A DNA stretch of 58,471 nt, from positions 1 to 58,471 of the forward strand of contig NZ_VCJO01000023.1 of NCBI RefSeq assembly GCF_009712475.1, written 5' to 3'. Position 1 is the first letter of the stretch; every line of letters begins with the position of its first letter. The stretch comes from Micromonospora sp. CP22. GTDB taxonomy: Bacteria > Actinomycetota > Actinomycetes > Mycobacteriales > Micromonosporaceae. The translations under genes were made by a program, and so were the position numbers. Of the stretch, positions 1 to 8,758 are shown piece after piece. The notes under the pieces were generated by a model that saw nothing but the letters and a program-made list of their open reading frames with translations, had not been told where the DNA came from and did no database searches.

Positions 1-1
1 C

Positions 2-970
2 GTGGTCAACCGGCACACCGACAAGCCCGCCGCACCTTCAACCGGACCTGACCAACCTCATCTCAAACACGCACTCAGCGGGAACCTGAGATATCTGTTC
101 CGATCGGCCTGCTACTTCAACTCGCCCACCATGTTGCCGGGCGATCCCCAGACACCGCTGATGTACCGCCCGGACGACATCAACACCGACACCGCGACCC
201 CCACCCACCTGGCCTGGGTACGCGCTTTTCAGCAGTTCTCGCAGATCCCGGTCACCGGCACCAACGACTACACCACCTGGGCCCAGTTGTTGGTCTCCTC
301 CGGAGACGTCGATCGGCCAGCGACCGGGTGTGACTGCATCACCGAGATCACCGCTACCCGCGGCGCCCAACTCATGGCTGCCGGTTACCGGATCGTCGGC
401 CGCTACCTGGATGAGCACCTCAGCCCGGGCGATGACGGCTACCTCGGGAAGGCGCTCAAGCCCCACGAGCCGCAGACCATCCTCGACGCCGGGCTGCGGT
501 TCTACCCGATCTTCCAGTACAACGGCACCCAGCTCTTCAACTTCACCTACGAGAAGGGCTACGACCAAGGCAGGATCGCCCACCAGAAGGCCGTCGAGTA
601 TCGCATCCCTCCCGGTACGTGCATCTACTTCGCGGTCGACTACGACGCACTGGACGTCGACATCGACAGCAACATCCTGCCGTACTTCCAAGGTGTCAAG
701 GCCGGCCTCGCCGAGTTGGGCAACCGCTACATCTGCGGGGTGTACGGCTCCCGCAACGTGTGCAGCCGAATATCGCACGAGGTCGGTGTCCGCTGGTCGT
801 TCGTCTCCGGCATGTCGTGGGGCTTCTCCGGCAACCTCGGCTTCCCGCTGCCGGAGAACTGGTCGTTCAACCAGATTCGGGAGTACACGTTCCAGCCGGG
901 CTGGGGCTTGGATCACAACGTGTGGCGGAACAACTCCGACCCCGGCGTGTCCCGCCTCGTCAGCGAGTAG
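2..970 (+). CDS. DUF1906 (Rv2525c-like) glycoside-hydrolase-like protein, 5' end cut by window
   Basis: The reading frame is open at the first base, so the N-terminus is probably outside the window; the visible part has 322 residues. Residues about 65-105 look like a peptidoglycan-binding-like module (FQQFSQIPVTGTNDYTTW). Residues about 108-320 match the DUF1906/Rv2525c glycoside-hydrolase-like TIM-barrel family, with strands such as GYRIVGRYLD, LRFYPIFQYNG, CIYFAVDYDA and YICGVYGSRNVC. Members are usually exported and thought to act at the cell wall, but their activity is unproven. The next gene starts 12 bp downstream on the same strand and is probably co-transcribed. Confidence 0.8.
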   Translation: MVNRHTDKPAAPSTGPDQPHLKHALSGNLRYLFRSACYFNSPTMLPGDPQTPLMYRPDDINTDTATPTHLAWVRAFQQFSQIPVTGTNDYTTWAQLLVSSGDVDRPATGCDCITEITATRGAQLMAAGYRIVGRYLDEHLSPGDDGYLGKALKPHEPQTILDAGLRFYPIFQYNGTQLFNFTYEKGYDQGRIAHQKAVEYRIPPGTCIYFAVDYDALDVDIDSNILPYFQGVKAGLAELGNRYICGVYGSRNVCSRISHEVGVRWSFVSGMSWGFSGNLGFPLPENWSFNQIREYTFQPGWGLDHNVWRNNSDPGVSRLVSE

Positions 971-982
971 TGAGGGAACCTG

Positions 983-1645
983 ATGTTCAGTAGAAGACAA
1001 CTCCTCGGTGCCGCCGCTGGTGCCGGCGTACTCGCCCTCGCCCCTCAACTTCCAGCCCACGCTGCCGCAAACGGTGCGGCGAAGTGGACCCGTGCGGTCT
1101 CCGCCAACGGCTGGCGGATCGACCGTACCGCCATCACCACGTACCGGATCGAAGGTTCTCTGGCGTCAGTCGCGCTGCGGCAGGGCCCCGCTGCCGCAGT
1201 GCTGCTGCACGTCGCCCGCCGCTGGCACTACGAGATCGCACCGCTCGACACCGGCGAGGGTGGCGGCGTCACCGGCTACACCGCCCGCCGGAAGGTCGGG
1301 GCCGAATACGAGTCCAACTACCTGTCCGGCACGGCGATCGCACTGCATCCGACCGCGTATCCAGCCGGCGGTAGTGAAGGACTCTGGCCTCATCATGAGC
1401 AGATCGTGCGGGACATCCTGGTCGACTGCGAGGGTACGGTCGTCTGGGGCGGTGACCTGCGACCAGCCAAGGTGTCACACTTCCACCTCGCCGCCCGTCC
1501 CGGCAGCGAGGAACTTGCCCGCGTTGCCGCGCAACTGGATTCCAGCGGGCAGAGCCTGGTCACCCATCAGAGGGCAGGGGCGGTAGCGGATCCGGCAACT
1601 CCCGCACGCCGTGACAAGGCGCGGAGGGTGCCGCGTCCACGCTGA
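983..1645 (+). CDS. secreted protein with Tat-type signal, function unknown
   Basis: The product has 220 residues. It opens with an SRRQLL twin-arginine-like motif, a hydrophobic run (residues 7-22) and an AHA-type cleavage site near residue 27, so export by the Tat pathway is likely. I recognise no domain in the mature part, which has several Trp and His residues. The ATG at 983 follows a GAGGGA ribosome site and the preceding stop by 12 bp, indicating an operon with the DUF1906 gene. A perfect 15-bp hairpin follows the stop. Confidence 0.7.
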   Translation: MFSRRQLLGAAAGAGVLALAPQLPAHAAANGAAKWTRAVSANGWRIDRTAITTYRIEGSLASVALRQGPAAAVLLHVARRWHYEIAPLDTGEGGGVTGYTARRKVGAEYESNYLSGTAIALHPTAYPAGGSEGLWPHHEQIVRDILVDCEGTVVWGGDLRPAKVSHFHLAARPGSEELARVAAQLDSSGQSLVTHQRAGAVADPATPARRDKARRVPRPR

Positions 1646-1662
1646 CGCCGCACACAGCGACA

Positions 1663-1697
1663 TCCGGGCCCGCCGCGTGAGTCGCGGCGGGCCCGGA
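1663..1697. terminator. bidirectional hairpin terminator
   Basis: A perfect 15-bp GC-rich stem (1663-1677 with 1683-1697) closes a 5-nt loop, followed by a short T-rich stretch. It lies between two convergent genes that end at 1645 and 1732, so it could serve both. Confidence 0.75.
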
Positions 1698-1731
1698 ATT
1701 CTGTCTGCTGATCTCGTGGGCCGAGTGAAGG

Positions 1732-2403
1732 CTAGTAACGACTGGTGCAGGACCAGATCGAGGGACCGCCGATCTGGGTGTCGTAGCAAGCCTTGTAGGT
1801 GTAGCCCGCATCGTCGAGCATCGCGGTCCATACGTTGGTGCCGTTGAACCGGCCGTCGTAGTTGTAGACCGAGAGGCGGAGATTCCCGTTGGCGTAGTAC
1901 CCGAAGCCAGCGATGGCGGTGTAGCAGCAGCCGCGGCTCCACGCCGTTCTGCAGGTCGGACTGTACCGCAGCTCGACTCGCGATTCGTAGCCGTTGTGCT
2001 TGCTGTAGATGGTCACAGCGTCGGTGCTGCAGTAGACGTAGTTGGACGGGCCTCCCGGCATCGGTGCCAGGAACGACGCGGGGTCCTTGCCGTCGCAGGC
2101 TGGGCCGCAGGAGCTGGCGACCGCGAGGGTTGAGCGGAGGGCCCGCACGGCGGCGGGGTCTGCGATCGTTTCGACGCTTCCGTCGGCGTGCTTGATGGTG
2201 CGGCTGGGCAGCGTGACATCCGCCCGGCCGTCACGCTCCTTGGCGATAGCCTCCTCCCGCTTCGGCATGGCAGGTTCGGCTGACGCAACGACAGGAGAGG
2301 CCGCCGCGTCCGACGGCCCGGCCGCCAGCGACTGCCCGGGTGCAACGAGGAGAAGCGGGATCAGTGCGGTGAGCAGCAGGGACGCGCGGACAGGTTTATG
2401 CAT
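1732..2403 (-). CDS. DUF2690 (YjfA-like) secreted protein
   Basis: The product has 223 residues with a Sec-type signal peptide (residues 1-28, ending SLAA). After a low-complexity segment, residues about 92-223 match the DUF2690 family: spaced cysteines CGPACDGKDP, then YCSTDAVT, VELRYSPTCRTAWSRGCC and a C-terminal WSCTSRY. The eight cysteines suggest an extracellular fold held by disulfides. The function of the family is unknown. A 16-bp AT-rich perfect palindrome lies about 84 bp upstream of the ATG and could be its operator. Confidence 0.75.
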   Translation of the reverse strand: MHKPVRASLLLTALIPLLLVAPGQSLAAGPSDAAASPVVASAEPAMPKREEAIAKERDGRADVTLPSRTIKHADGSVETIADPAAVRALRSTLAVASSCGPACDGKDPASFLAPMPGGPSNYVYCSTDAVTIYSKHNGYESRVELRYSPTCRTAWSRGCCYTAIAGFGYYANGNLRLSVYNYDGRFNGTNVWTAMLDDAGYTYKACYDTQIGGPSIWSCTSRY

Positions 2404-2486
2404 GAAGAGGATCCCCGTACTGTGATGCGATCGCCACGACTTGCGACGGGGCCAATATCATCACAGGGGGTAATCTCCGTCAAGGT

Positions 2487-2502
2487 ACTTAAATATTTAA
2501 GT
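2487..2502. promoter_or_regulatory. AT-rich perfect palindrome, candidate operator
   Basis: ACTTAAATATTTAAGT is a perfect 16-bp palindrome with no G or C in its inner 12 bases, in an otherwise GC-rich region. It lies between the 3' end of pknB and the start of the DUF2690 gene, 84 bp upstream of that start on the minus strand. It has the size and symmetry of a repressor-dimer site; the binding protein is unknown. Confidence 0.45.
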
Positions 2503-2531
2503 GCGTCCCGACGTTGCCAGACCGCATCCCG

Positions 2532-4358
2532 TCACTCTCTCGACAGGCGGAAGGGCGATGTCAGCGAGCCTGAACCTCCGCCACTGCCGCCACCGTCGTC
2601 GTCATCCGGCGGCGGGGTGGTCGGCGGCGTGCTAGTCGGCGGGGTCTGGGTCGGCGGGTCCGGGTTCTCCGGCTCCGCCACTGACACGATGATCTTCACC
2701 GTGCTGCCCTTGGTGCGCTCGGTGTTGGCGTTCGGGCTCTGGTCGACCACCCGTCCGGCCTCGTCGGCGGGGACCTCCGGACCCAGTTCGGGGTCGACCT
2801 TGAAGCCGGCGCGTTCCAACGTCCGCTTCGCCTCTGCCTCGGGCAAACCCACCACCGACGGCACCGGCACGATGTTGCCCTTGGAGATGGTGAGGATGAC
2901 CTTCGTTCCCTCGGCGACCTTCTCCCCGGAGGGCGGGGAGACGTCGAGCACCTGGCCCGCGCGCTCCGCGCTGTTCTTCTCCTGGATCTCGACTTTGAGA
3001 TTGAGGTTCTCGAGCTGGGTTTCGGCGCTCTCGCGGGTGCTGCCGACCAGGCCCGGCGGAATGGTCACCTCCGGCTTGCCGCCGCAGATGTTCACAGTCA
3101 CCGTGCTGTTCGGCGCGACCCGCTCACCTGCGGCTGGGGACTGCCTGGTGACGGTCCCCTCCTTGCAGTCCGAGCTGAACTCTGGCTCTCCCCGCGCCGG
3201 CACGAAGCCGGCCTGCTGGATCTGGGCGAACGCGTCAGCCTGGCTCAGCCCGGTGACCGTGGGCACCGCCGCGTCCTGCGGGGTGTCACGTTGGTTCAGC
3301 AGCAGGGCGGCGACCAGGGCGATGACCGCGAGCACGCCGAGCGCGGCGAACGTGGCGATCAGCCACGACGACGCCTTCCGCTGGCGCGGATCACCCACCC
3401 GCGCGGGAATCTGCCGGGTCTGCGCGGCACCCGCAGGCGGGTAGCCCGGACGACCGGCTGCGGCCATCGCCACGGTCTCGTCCTCGCGCATCACCGGGGT
3501 CGCCATCACCGGCCGACCAGCCGCCGCCCGAAGCAGGTCCGCCCGCATCTCCCCGGCGCTCTGGTAGCGGTTCAACGGGTTCTTCGACAGTGCCTTGAGC
3601 ACGATCGCGTCGACCGCCGGATTCACGTCCGGGTTCAGGTCACTCGGGGTCGGCGGAGCCTCCCGCACGTGCTGGTACGCCACACTGACCGGGCTGTCGC
3701 CGACGAACGGCGGATGTCCGCAGATCAGCTCGAAGAGCACACAGCCGGCGGCGTACACGTCGGAGCGGGCGTCGACCGCCTCGCCGCGCGCCTGTTCCGG
3801 GGAGAGATACTGCGCAGTGCCGATGACCGCGCTGGTCTGGGTCATCGTGGTGGCACCGCTGGCCAGCGCCCGGGCGATGCCGAAGTCCATCACCTTGACT
3901 TGGCCGGTCTGGGTGAGCATCACGTTGCCCGGCTTGATGTCGCGGTGGATGATGCCGTGCCGGTGGCTGAAGTCCAACGCGGCGCAGATGTCGGCGGAGA
4001 TCTCCAGGGCCCGCCGGGGTTGCAACCGGCCCTCGGCGCCGAGCACCTCCTTCAAGGTGCGCCCGTTCACGAACTCCATCACGATGAACGGCAGCGTCTC
4101 GCCGGTCGGCGCCTGCTCCTCGCCGGTGTCGTAGACGGCGACGATGGCCGGGTGGTTGAGGGAGGCGGCGTTCTGCGCCTCCCGCCGGAACCGCATCTGG
4201 AAGGTGGCGTCCCGGGCCAGGTCGGCCCGCAGCATCTTGATCGCGACGTCCCGCCCGAGCCGCAGGTCACGACCACGATGCACCTCGGCCATGCCGCCAT
4301 AGCCGAGCAACTCGCCGACCTGGTACCTGCCACCGAGCAGGCGGGCCTGCGCTGTCAT
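2532..4358 (-). CDS. pknB: Ser/Thr protein kinase PknB with PASTA domains
   Basis: The product has 608 residues. The kinase domain (about 11-275) shows the glycine loop GYGGMAEV, Lys41, HRD with Asp140, DFG, and a Thr-rich activation loop (170-175). A juxtamembrane linker leads to one membrane helix (about 335-355), then three extracellular PASTA repeats (VPTVTGLSQADA, IPPGLVGSTRESA, VPSVVGLPEAEA) and a Thr/Pro then Asp/Gly-rich tail. In Mycobacterium this essential kinase senses muropeptide/lipid II and phosphorylates cell-wall and division proteins. The ATG at 4358 overlaps the pknA stop by 4 bp (ATGA). The frame stays open far upstream inside pknA, but that part is antisense-like sequence, so the MTAQ start was chosen. 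It is the last gene of the operon. Confidence 0.95.
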   Translation of the reverse strand: MTAQARLLGGRYQVGELLGYGGMAEVHRGRDLRLGRDVAIKMLRADLARDATFQMRFRREAQNAASLNHPAIVAVYDTGEEQAPTGETLPFIVMEFVNGRTLKEVLGAEGRLQPRRALEISADICAALDFSHRHGIIHRDIKPGNVMLTQTGQVKVMDFGIARALASGATTMTQTSAVIGTAQYLSPEQARGEAVDARSDVYAAGCVLFELICGHPPFVGDSPVSVAYQHVREAPPTPSDLNPDVNPAVDAIVLKALSKNPLNRYQSAGEMRADLLRAAAGRPVMATPVMREDETVAMAAAGRPGYPPAGAAQTRQIPARVGDPRQRKASSWLIATFAALGVLAVIALVAALLLNQRDTPQDAAVPTVTGLSQADAFAQIQQAGFVPARGEPEFSSDCKEGTVTRQSPAAGERVAPNSTVTVNICGGKPEVTIPPGLVGSTRESAETQLENLNLKVEIQEKNSAERAGQVLDVSPPSGEKVAEGTKVILTISKGNIVPVPSVVGLPEAEAKRTLERAGFKVDPELGPEVPADEAGRVVDQSPNANTERTKGSTVKIIVSVAEPENPDPPTQTPPTSTPPTTPPPDDDDGGGSGGGSGSLTSPFRLSRE

Positions 4359-5740
4359 CGCGTCTGTCGTCCTTCGCTCGTCGTCGTCTTGTCGCCGCCC
4401 GGTCGGGGCTGATCCAGTCGACGGTACGCCGTACCGACCGGATCGTCTCGCCCGTCGAGCCGCAGCGCGTCGGACGTCACCGTTCGCACGGAAACGTAGC
4501 CCGGCATGCCCGCACCGAGGTTGTTCCGTATTTGGTAGGAAATCACGCCGGAGCAGATTAGGACCAGTGCGCCCAACATGATGGCCAGGAAGACCATGCC
4601 GGATCGTGACCGTCGGGGTACAGGGTGTGACGGTGTGGGCTGCGGAGCGTACCCGGATGGCACGGTCGCCGCGCCACGCGGGTAGCCGGCGGCGGCCGGT
4701 GCCACAGTGGTGGGATGCGGCGCCGCTGGCGGGCGGGCCTGCGGGTGGGCTGGCGGCCGGTGCCCCACGGCCTGCGGATGCACCGGAGCCGGGGAGTGCG
4801 GAGCCGCGACCGGACGCGGCGGCTGTGGGGGTTGTGGCGGCGGAACCTGCGCCCGAGCCGGTGCCGGCGAGGCGGGCGCGGCTGAGATGGGTGTGGCCTG
4901 ACCACCGGCTCGGGCCTGCCGGGACAGCGCGCTCTTCAACTGCCGCGCCACACCGGCCAACGCGGCGGCACTCGGCCAACGATCCTTCGGGTCCTTCGCC
5001 AACGCCCGCTCGACCACCGCCCGCACCTGGGGCGGGATGTCGGCGGGCAGCGGCCGGGGAATCTCCCGGACGTGCCGCATAGCGATGTCGAGCGGGTTGT
5101 CGCCCTCGAAGGGACGCCGGCCGGCGAGGCACTGGTAGGCCACCACGCCGAGCGCGTAGACGTCGGAGGCGGGGGTGGCTACCTGCCCGGTGGCTTGCTC
5201 CGGCGAGATGTAGGACGCGGTGCCGAGCACCGATCCCGCCGCGGTGAGCTGCCCGACCAGTTCCGACCGGGCGATGCCGAAGTCGGTCAGCACCAGCGTG
5301 CCGTTGGGACGGACCAGCAGGTTGCCGGGCTTGACGTCCCGGTGCACGATGCCCTTCACGTGAGCGGCGTGCAACGCGTCGGCGGCCTGGGCGACCAGTG
5401 CCATGGTCCGCGCCGGAGTGAGCCGGCCGACCCGGCTCAGCGTGGCCGAGAGGGGATCGCCCTCGACGTACTCCATCACCAGGAACGCGATGTGCTGGTC
5501 GTTGCCGAAGTCGTAGACGTCGACCACGCCCGGGTGGTTGATCGTCGCCATGGTGCGGGCCTCGCCACGGAAGCGCTCGGCGAAGCCGGGCTCGTCCAGC
5601 AGCGCCGGGAGCAGGCTCTTGACCGCCACCGTACGCCCGAGAACCTGGTCGGTGCCGCGCCAGACGTCGCCCATGCCTCCGCTGGCGATCCGCTCGTCGA
5701 GGCGGTAGCGGTTACCGAGCTGCACACCGGGACTGAGCAT
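4355..5740 (-). CDS. pknA: Ser/Thr protein kinase PknA
   Basis: The product has 461 residues. The N-terminal kinase domain (about 10-270) has the loop ASGGMGDV, Lys41, the catalytic HRD Asp135, DFGIA and a GTASYISPEQ activation segment. A long Pro/Ala-rich linker is followed by one membrane helix (MVFLAIMLGALVLICSGVI) and a short outer tail without PASTA repeats, as in mycobacterial PknA. It is expected to control septum and shape proteins together with PknB. It starts 1 bp after the pbpA stop and overlaps pknB by 4 bp, so translation is probably coupled. Confidence 0.95.
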   Translation of the reverse strand: MLSPGVQLGNRYRLDERIASGGMGDVWRGTDQVLGRTVAVKSLLPALLDEPGFAERFRGEARTMATINHPGVVDVYDFGNDQHIAFLVMEYVEGDPLSATLSRVGRLTPARTMALVAQAADALHAAHVKGIVHRDVKPGNLLVRPNGTLVLTDFGIARSELVGQLTAAGSVLGTASYISPEQATGQVATPASDVYALGVVAYQCLAGRRPFEGDNPLDIAMRHVREIPRPLPADIPPQVRAVVERALAKDPKDRWPSAAALAGVARQLKSALSRQARAGGQATPISAAPASPAPARAQVPPPQPPQPPRPVAAPHSPAPVHPQAVGHRPPAHPQARPPAAPHPTTVAPAAAGYPRGAATVPSGYAPQPTPSHPVPRRSRSGMVFLAIMLGALVLICSGVISYQIRNNLGAGMPGYVSVRTVTSDALRLDGRDDPVGTAYRRLDQPRPGGDKTTTSEGRQTR

Positions 5741-5741
5741 G

Positions 5742-7247
5742 TCAGCGCCCCCCGGGGTCGGCGATGGCGGCTCGCATGATCTGGCCGGCGATCCGGGCGG
5801 CCTCGGCGCTGCCCCCGCTACCGGCCTCCTCCAGGACGACGCAGACGGCGGAGACCGGCTTGCCGTCGGAGTCGATCGCGAATCCGATGAACCAGCCGTG
5901 GTCGGGGCGGTCCGGCGCGGACTGCGCGGTGCCGGTCTTGCCGCCGACGGTGTAGCCGTTGATCCCGGCGCTGCGGCCCGTGCCGTTCTGCACCACGCTG
6001 ACCATCATGTCCCGCAGGTCGGCGGCGACCTGTCCGCTCACCGGCCGACGCAGCTCGCGCGGGTTGGCGGTGTCGTAGACGGTGGTGCGGTCCGGCGCCA
6101 ACAACTGACGCACCAGGTACGGCCGCATCTGGCTGCCGCCGTTGGCCACCGCCGCAGCGATCATGGCTCCCTGCAACGGGGTCATCCGCACGTCACGCTG
6201 GCCGATGGAGGACTGGGCCAGTGCCGCAGGGTCGGTGCCGCCGTCCGGGTTCGCCATGCTGCCGGTGCGGCTGGCCGCCACGCCCAGGCCGGATTCGCCG
6301 AGCCGGCCGACGGTCAGGTCTTCCTGCTCGAACCCGAACTGCCGAGCCTTCTCCTTGAGCACGTCGGCACCGAGTTGCACGCCGAGCTTGGCGAACCCCG
6401 TGTTGCAGGAGTCGGTGACCGCCTTCATCAGGGTGACCTGTGCCTGCGGGCAGATCGACGGCACCGCGTTGGTGATCGCCTCGCCGGAGGTGGGCGGGGT
6501 GTAGCTGGGCCCGGCCGGGATGTTCGTATCCGTGCCGATCCCGTTCTCCAGCGCTGCCGCAGCCACCACGATCTTGAACGTGGAGCCGGGTGGCAGCACC
6601 TCGCCGAGCGCCCGGTTCCGCAGCGGGCGTGCCGGATCCTTTTCGAGCTTGTTGTACGCCGAGGTGGCCTCGTTGGTGTTGTGGCTGGCCAGCGGGTTCG
6701 GGTCGAAGCTGGGGATGGAGACCAACGCCTGCACCGCCCCGGTGGCCGGGTCGAGGGCGATCGCCGCACCCTTGCTCGCCCCACGGTTGTTGTTCCGCAG
6801 CTCGTCGTACGCGGTGTCCTGGGCGCGCTTGGACAGGGTCAGCAGCACGTTGCCACCAGCGGTGGTGTCGCCGGTGACCATGTCCCGCAACCGGTTGACG
6901 ATGAGCTGGTCGCTGGTGCCGGCGAGGAAGTCGTTCTCGGCCCGCTCCAGGCCGGTCGCCGACCCGTTGACCGGCTCGTACCCGAGCACGTGGGCGTACT
7001 TGCCGCCGCCCGGGTAGGTGCGCAGGTATTTCAGCTCGCCGTCGGTCTCCTTGCTGACCGCCAGGGCGGTACCGCCGGCCTCGATGTTGCCGCGCTTGCG
7101 GTCGTACTTGGCGACCTGGACCCGACCGTTGTAGTCGCTGGTGCGGTACTCGTCTGCCTTGTACGCCTGGATCCAGTTGAGGTTCGCGAAGAGCAGCCCG
7201 AACAGGACGATGACGACGACGCCGACCCGGCGCAGGGGTGCGTTCAC
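5742..7247 (-). CDS. pbpA: penicillin-binding protein PbpA, class B transpeptidase
   Basis: The product has 501 residues with one N-terminal membrane anchor (residues 7-24), a dimerisation module, and a transpeptidase domain holding the three penicillin-binding motifs: STFK (Ser222), SCN (280-282) and KTG (437-439). It cross-links peptidoglycan on the outer face of the membrane and is expected to pair with the SEDS polymerase RodA encoded just upstream. The GTG start overlaps the rodA stop by 4 bp (GTGA). All catalytic motifs are intact. Confidence 0.95.
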   Translation of the reverse strand: MNAPLRRVGVVVIVLFGLLFANLNWIQAYKADEYRTSDYNGRVQVAKYDRKRGNIEAGGTALAVSKETDGELKYLRTYPGGGKYAHVLGYEPVNGSATGLERAENDFLAGTSDQLIVNRLRDMVTGDTTAGGNVLLTLSKRAQDTAYDELRNNNRGASKGAAIALDPATGAVQALVSIPSFDPNPLASHNTNEATSAYNKLEKDPARPLRNRALGEVLPPGSTFKIVVAAAALENGIGTDTNIPAGPSYTPPTSGEAITNAVPSICPQAQVTLMKAVTDSCNTGFAKLGVQLGADVLKEKARQFGFEQEDLTVGRLGESGLGVAASRTGSMANPDGGTDPAALAQSSIGQRDVRMTPLQGAMIAAAVANGGSQMRPYLVRQLLAPDRTTVYDTANPRELRRPVSGQVAADLRDMMVSVVQNGTGRSAGINGYTVGGKTGTAQSAPDRPDHGWFIGFAIDSDGKPVSAVCVVLEEAGSGGSAEAARIAGQIMRAAIADPGGR

Positions 7248-8731
7248 GGCTTGATCACCTCCGTGGGGGCACCGTGCAGCTGCTCGGGCGGACCGGAGGG
7301 CCGAGTCACCCTGCCCCCGACTCCGTCGACCGGGCGACGGCCGGCATCGGAGACCCGCAACAGCACCGCGATGAGCAGCCAGTTCGCCATCAGCGAGGAG
7401 CCACCGGCGGAGAGGAACGGCGTGGTCTGGCCGGTCAGCGGGATGAGCTTGCTGATCCCGCCGACGATCACGAAGACCTGGAGCGCCAGGGTGAACGCCA
7501 GGCCACCGGCGAGCAGCTTGCCGAAGGAGTCCCGAACCGCCAGGGCGGCCCGCAGACCCCGCTCGACGATGAGCAGGTAGATCACCAGCAGCGCGGAGAG
7601 GCCGAAGAGGCCGATCTCCTCACCGATGCCGGCGAAGATGAAGTCGTTCTGCACCTCCGGCAACAACAGCGGCTGGCCACCACCCGGCCCGGCGCCGAAC
7701 AGCCCGCCCGAGCCGAGGGCGAGCAGCCCTTGGACCAGTTGGTAACCGTCGTCGTAGGGCTGGGCGAAGGGGTCGAGCCAGATCTGCGCCCGCAGGTAGA
7801 AGTTCGCGAACGGACCGCCCACCGCGTCGCCGAGGACGTACGCGAGATAGGCACCACCGAAGAAGAGGACCAGGCCGATCAGCAGCCAACTGACCCGCTC
7901 GGTGGCGATGTAGACCGTGGCCACGAACATGCCGAAGTAGAGCAGTGAGGTGCCCAGGTCCTTCTCGAAGACGAGGACCAGCAGGCTGATCGCCCAGACG
8001 ACGAGCACCGGGCCGAGGTCACGCCCACGCGGGAAGTCGATGCCGAGGAACCGGTGGCTCGCCAACGACAGCACCTCGCGCTTGCGCACCAGGTAGTAGG
8101 CGAAGAAGACCAGCAGCGCGAGCTTGGCGAACTCGCCGGGCTGGATGGAGAAGCTGCCGATGCGTACCCAGAGCTTCGCGCCGTTGATCTCGGAGATGCT
8201 GGGCGGCAGCACCGCCGGCAGCATGACCAGCACGATGCCCGCCAGGCCCAGCGTGTACGCGTACCGGGAGACCGACCGGTGATCGCGCATCAGCGCCAGC
8301 AGCCCGGCGGCGAGGACCACCGAGATCAACGTCCAGGCGAGCTGTCGGCCGCCGATGCCGGCGAAGATGGCCAGATCCGCTCGCTCCTCGGGAGCCGCCT
8401 TGGCGAGGTCGAGGCGGCGGAGGAAGCCGACGCCCAACCCGTTGAGCAGGGCTACCGCCGGCAGCAGGGCCGGATCGGCGAAGGGTGCCAGGAACCGGAT
8501 CACCAGGTGCACGCCGAGGAACACGGCGGTGAGCGTCGCCGCCGGCACCCAGAAGCCCGGGGTGACCGTGTCGAGCACCTTCGCCTCGACCATCGCCCCG
8601 TACGCGGCGACCAGCGCCATCGCCAACAGCAGCAGCGACAGCTCGGCGTTGCGCCGGGACCGGGCCATGCGTACGCCGGGCCGCTCGCCCGCGGTCGCGG
8701 GCGAGGAAGCCGGGGTGGCCGGTGCGGTCAC
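7244..8731 (-). CDS. rodA: SEDS peptidoglycan polymerase RodA/FtsW family
   Basis: The product has 495 residues with about ten to twelve predicted membrane helices. It contains the family's conserved segments ISEINGAKLWVRIG, FQPGEFAK-like SIQPGEFAKLALLVFFAYYL, FEKDLGTSLL and the late GGISKLIPLTGQTTPFLSAGGSSLMAN. SEDS proteins polymerise lipid II into glycan strands. Its position before pbpA and after pstP is that of mycobacterial rodA. The start is GTG, 27 bp after the pstP stop. Confidence 0.95.
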   Translation of the reverse strand: MTAPATPASSPATAGERPGVRMARSRRNAELSLLLLAMALVAAYGAMVEAKVLDTVTPGFWVPAATLTAVFLGVHLVIRFLAPFADPALLPAVALLNGLGVGFLRRLDLAKAAPEERADLAIFAGIGGRQLAWTLISVVLAAGLLALMRDHRSVSRYAYTLGLAGIVLVMLPAVLPPSISEINGAKLWVRIGSFSIQPGEFAKLALLVFFAYYLVRKREVLSLASHRFLGIDFPRGRDLGPVLVVWAISLLVLVFEKDLGTSLLYFGMFVATVYIATERVSWLLIGLVLFFGGAYLAYVLGDAVGGPFANFYLRAQIWLDPFAQPYDDGYQLVQGLLALGSGGLFGAGPGGGQPLLLPEVQNDFIFAGIGEEIGLFGLSALLVIYLLIVERGLRAALAVRDSFGKLLAGGLAFTLALQVFVIVGGISKLIPLTGQTTPFLSAGGSSLMANWLLIAVLLRVSDAGRRPVDGVGGRVTRPSGPPEQLHGAPTEVIKP

Positions 8732-8758
8732 GTTCGTCCTCGGGTCGGAGCCGGTGGC

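Noticed and set aside
4359..5132. Upstream extension of pknB to 866 residues
   Set aside because: The extra N-terminus is an out-of-frame reading of pknA; the kinase domain begins at MTAQ with an ATGA overlap.
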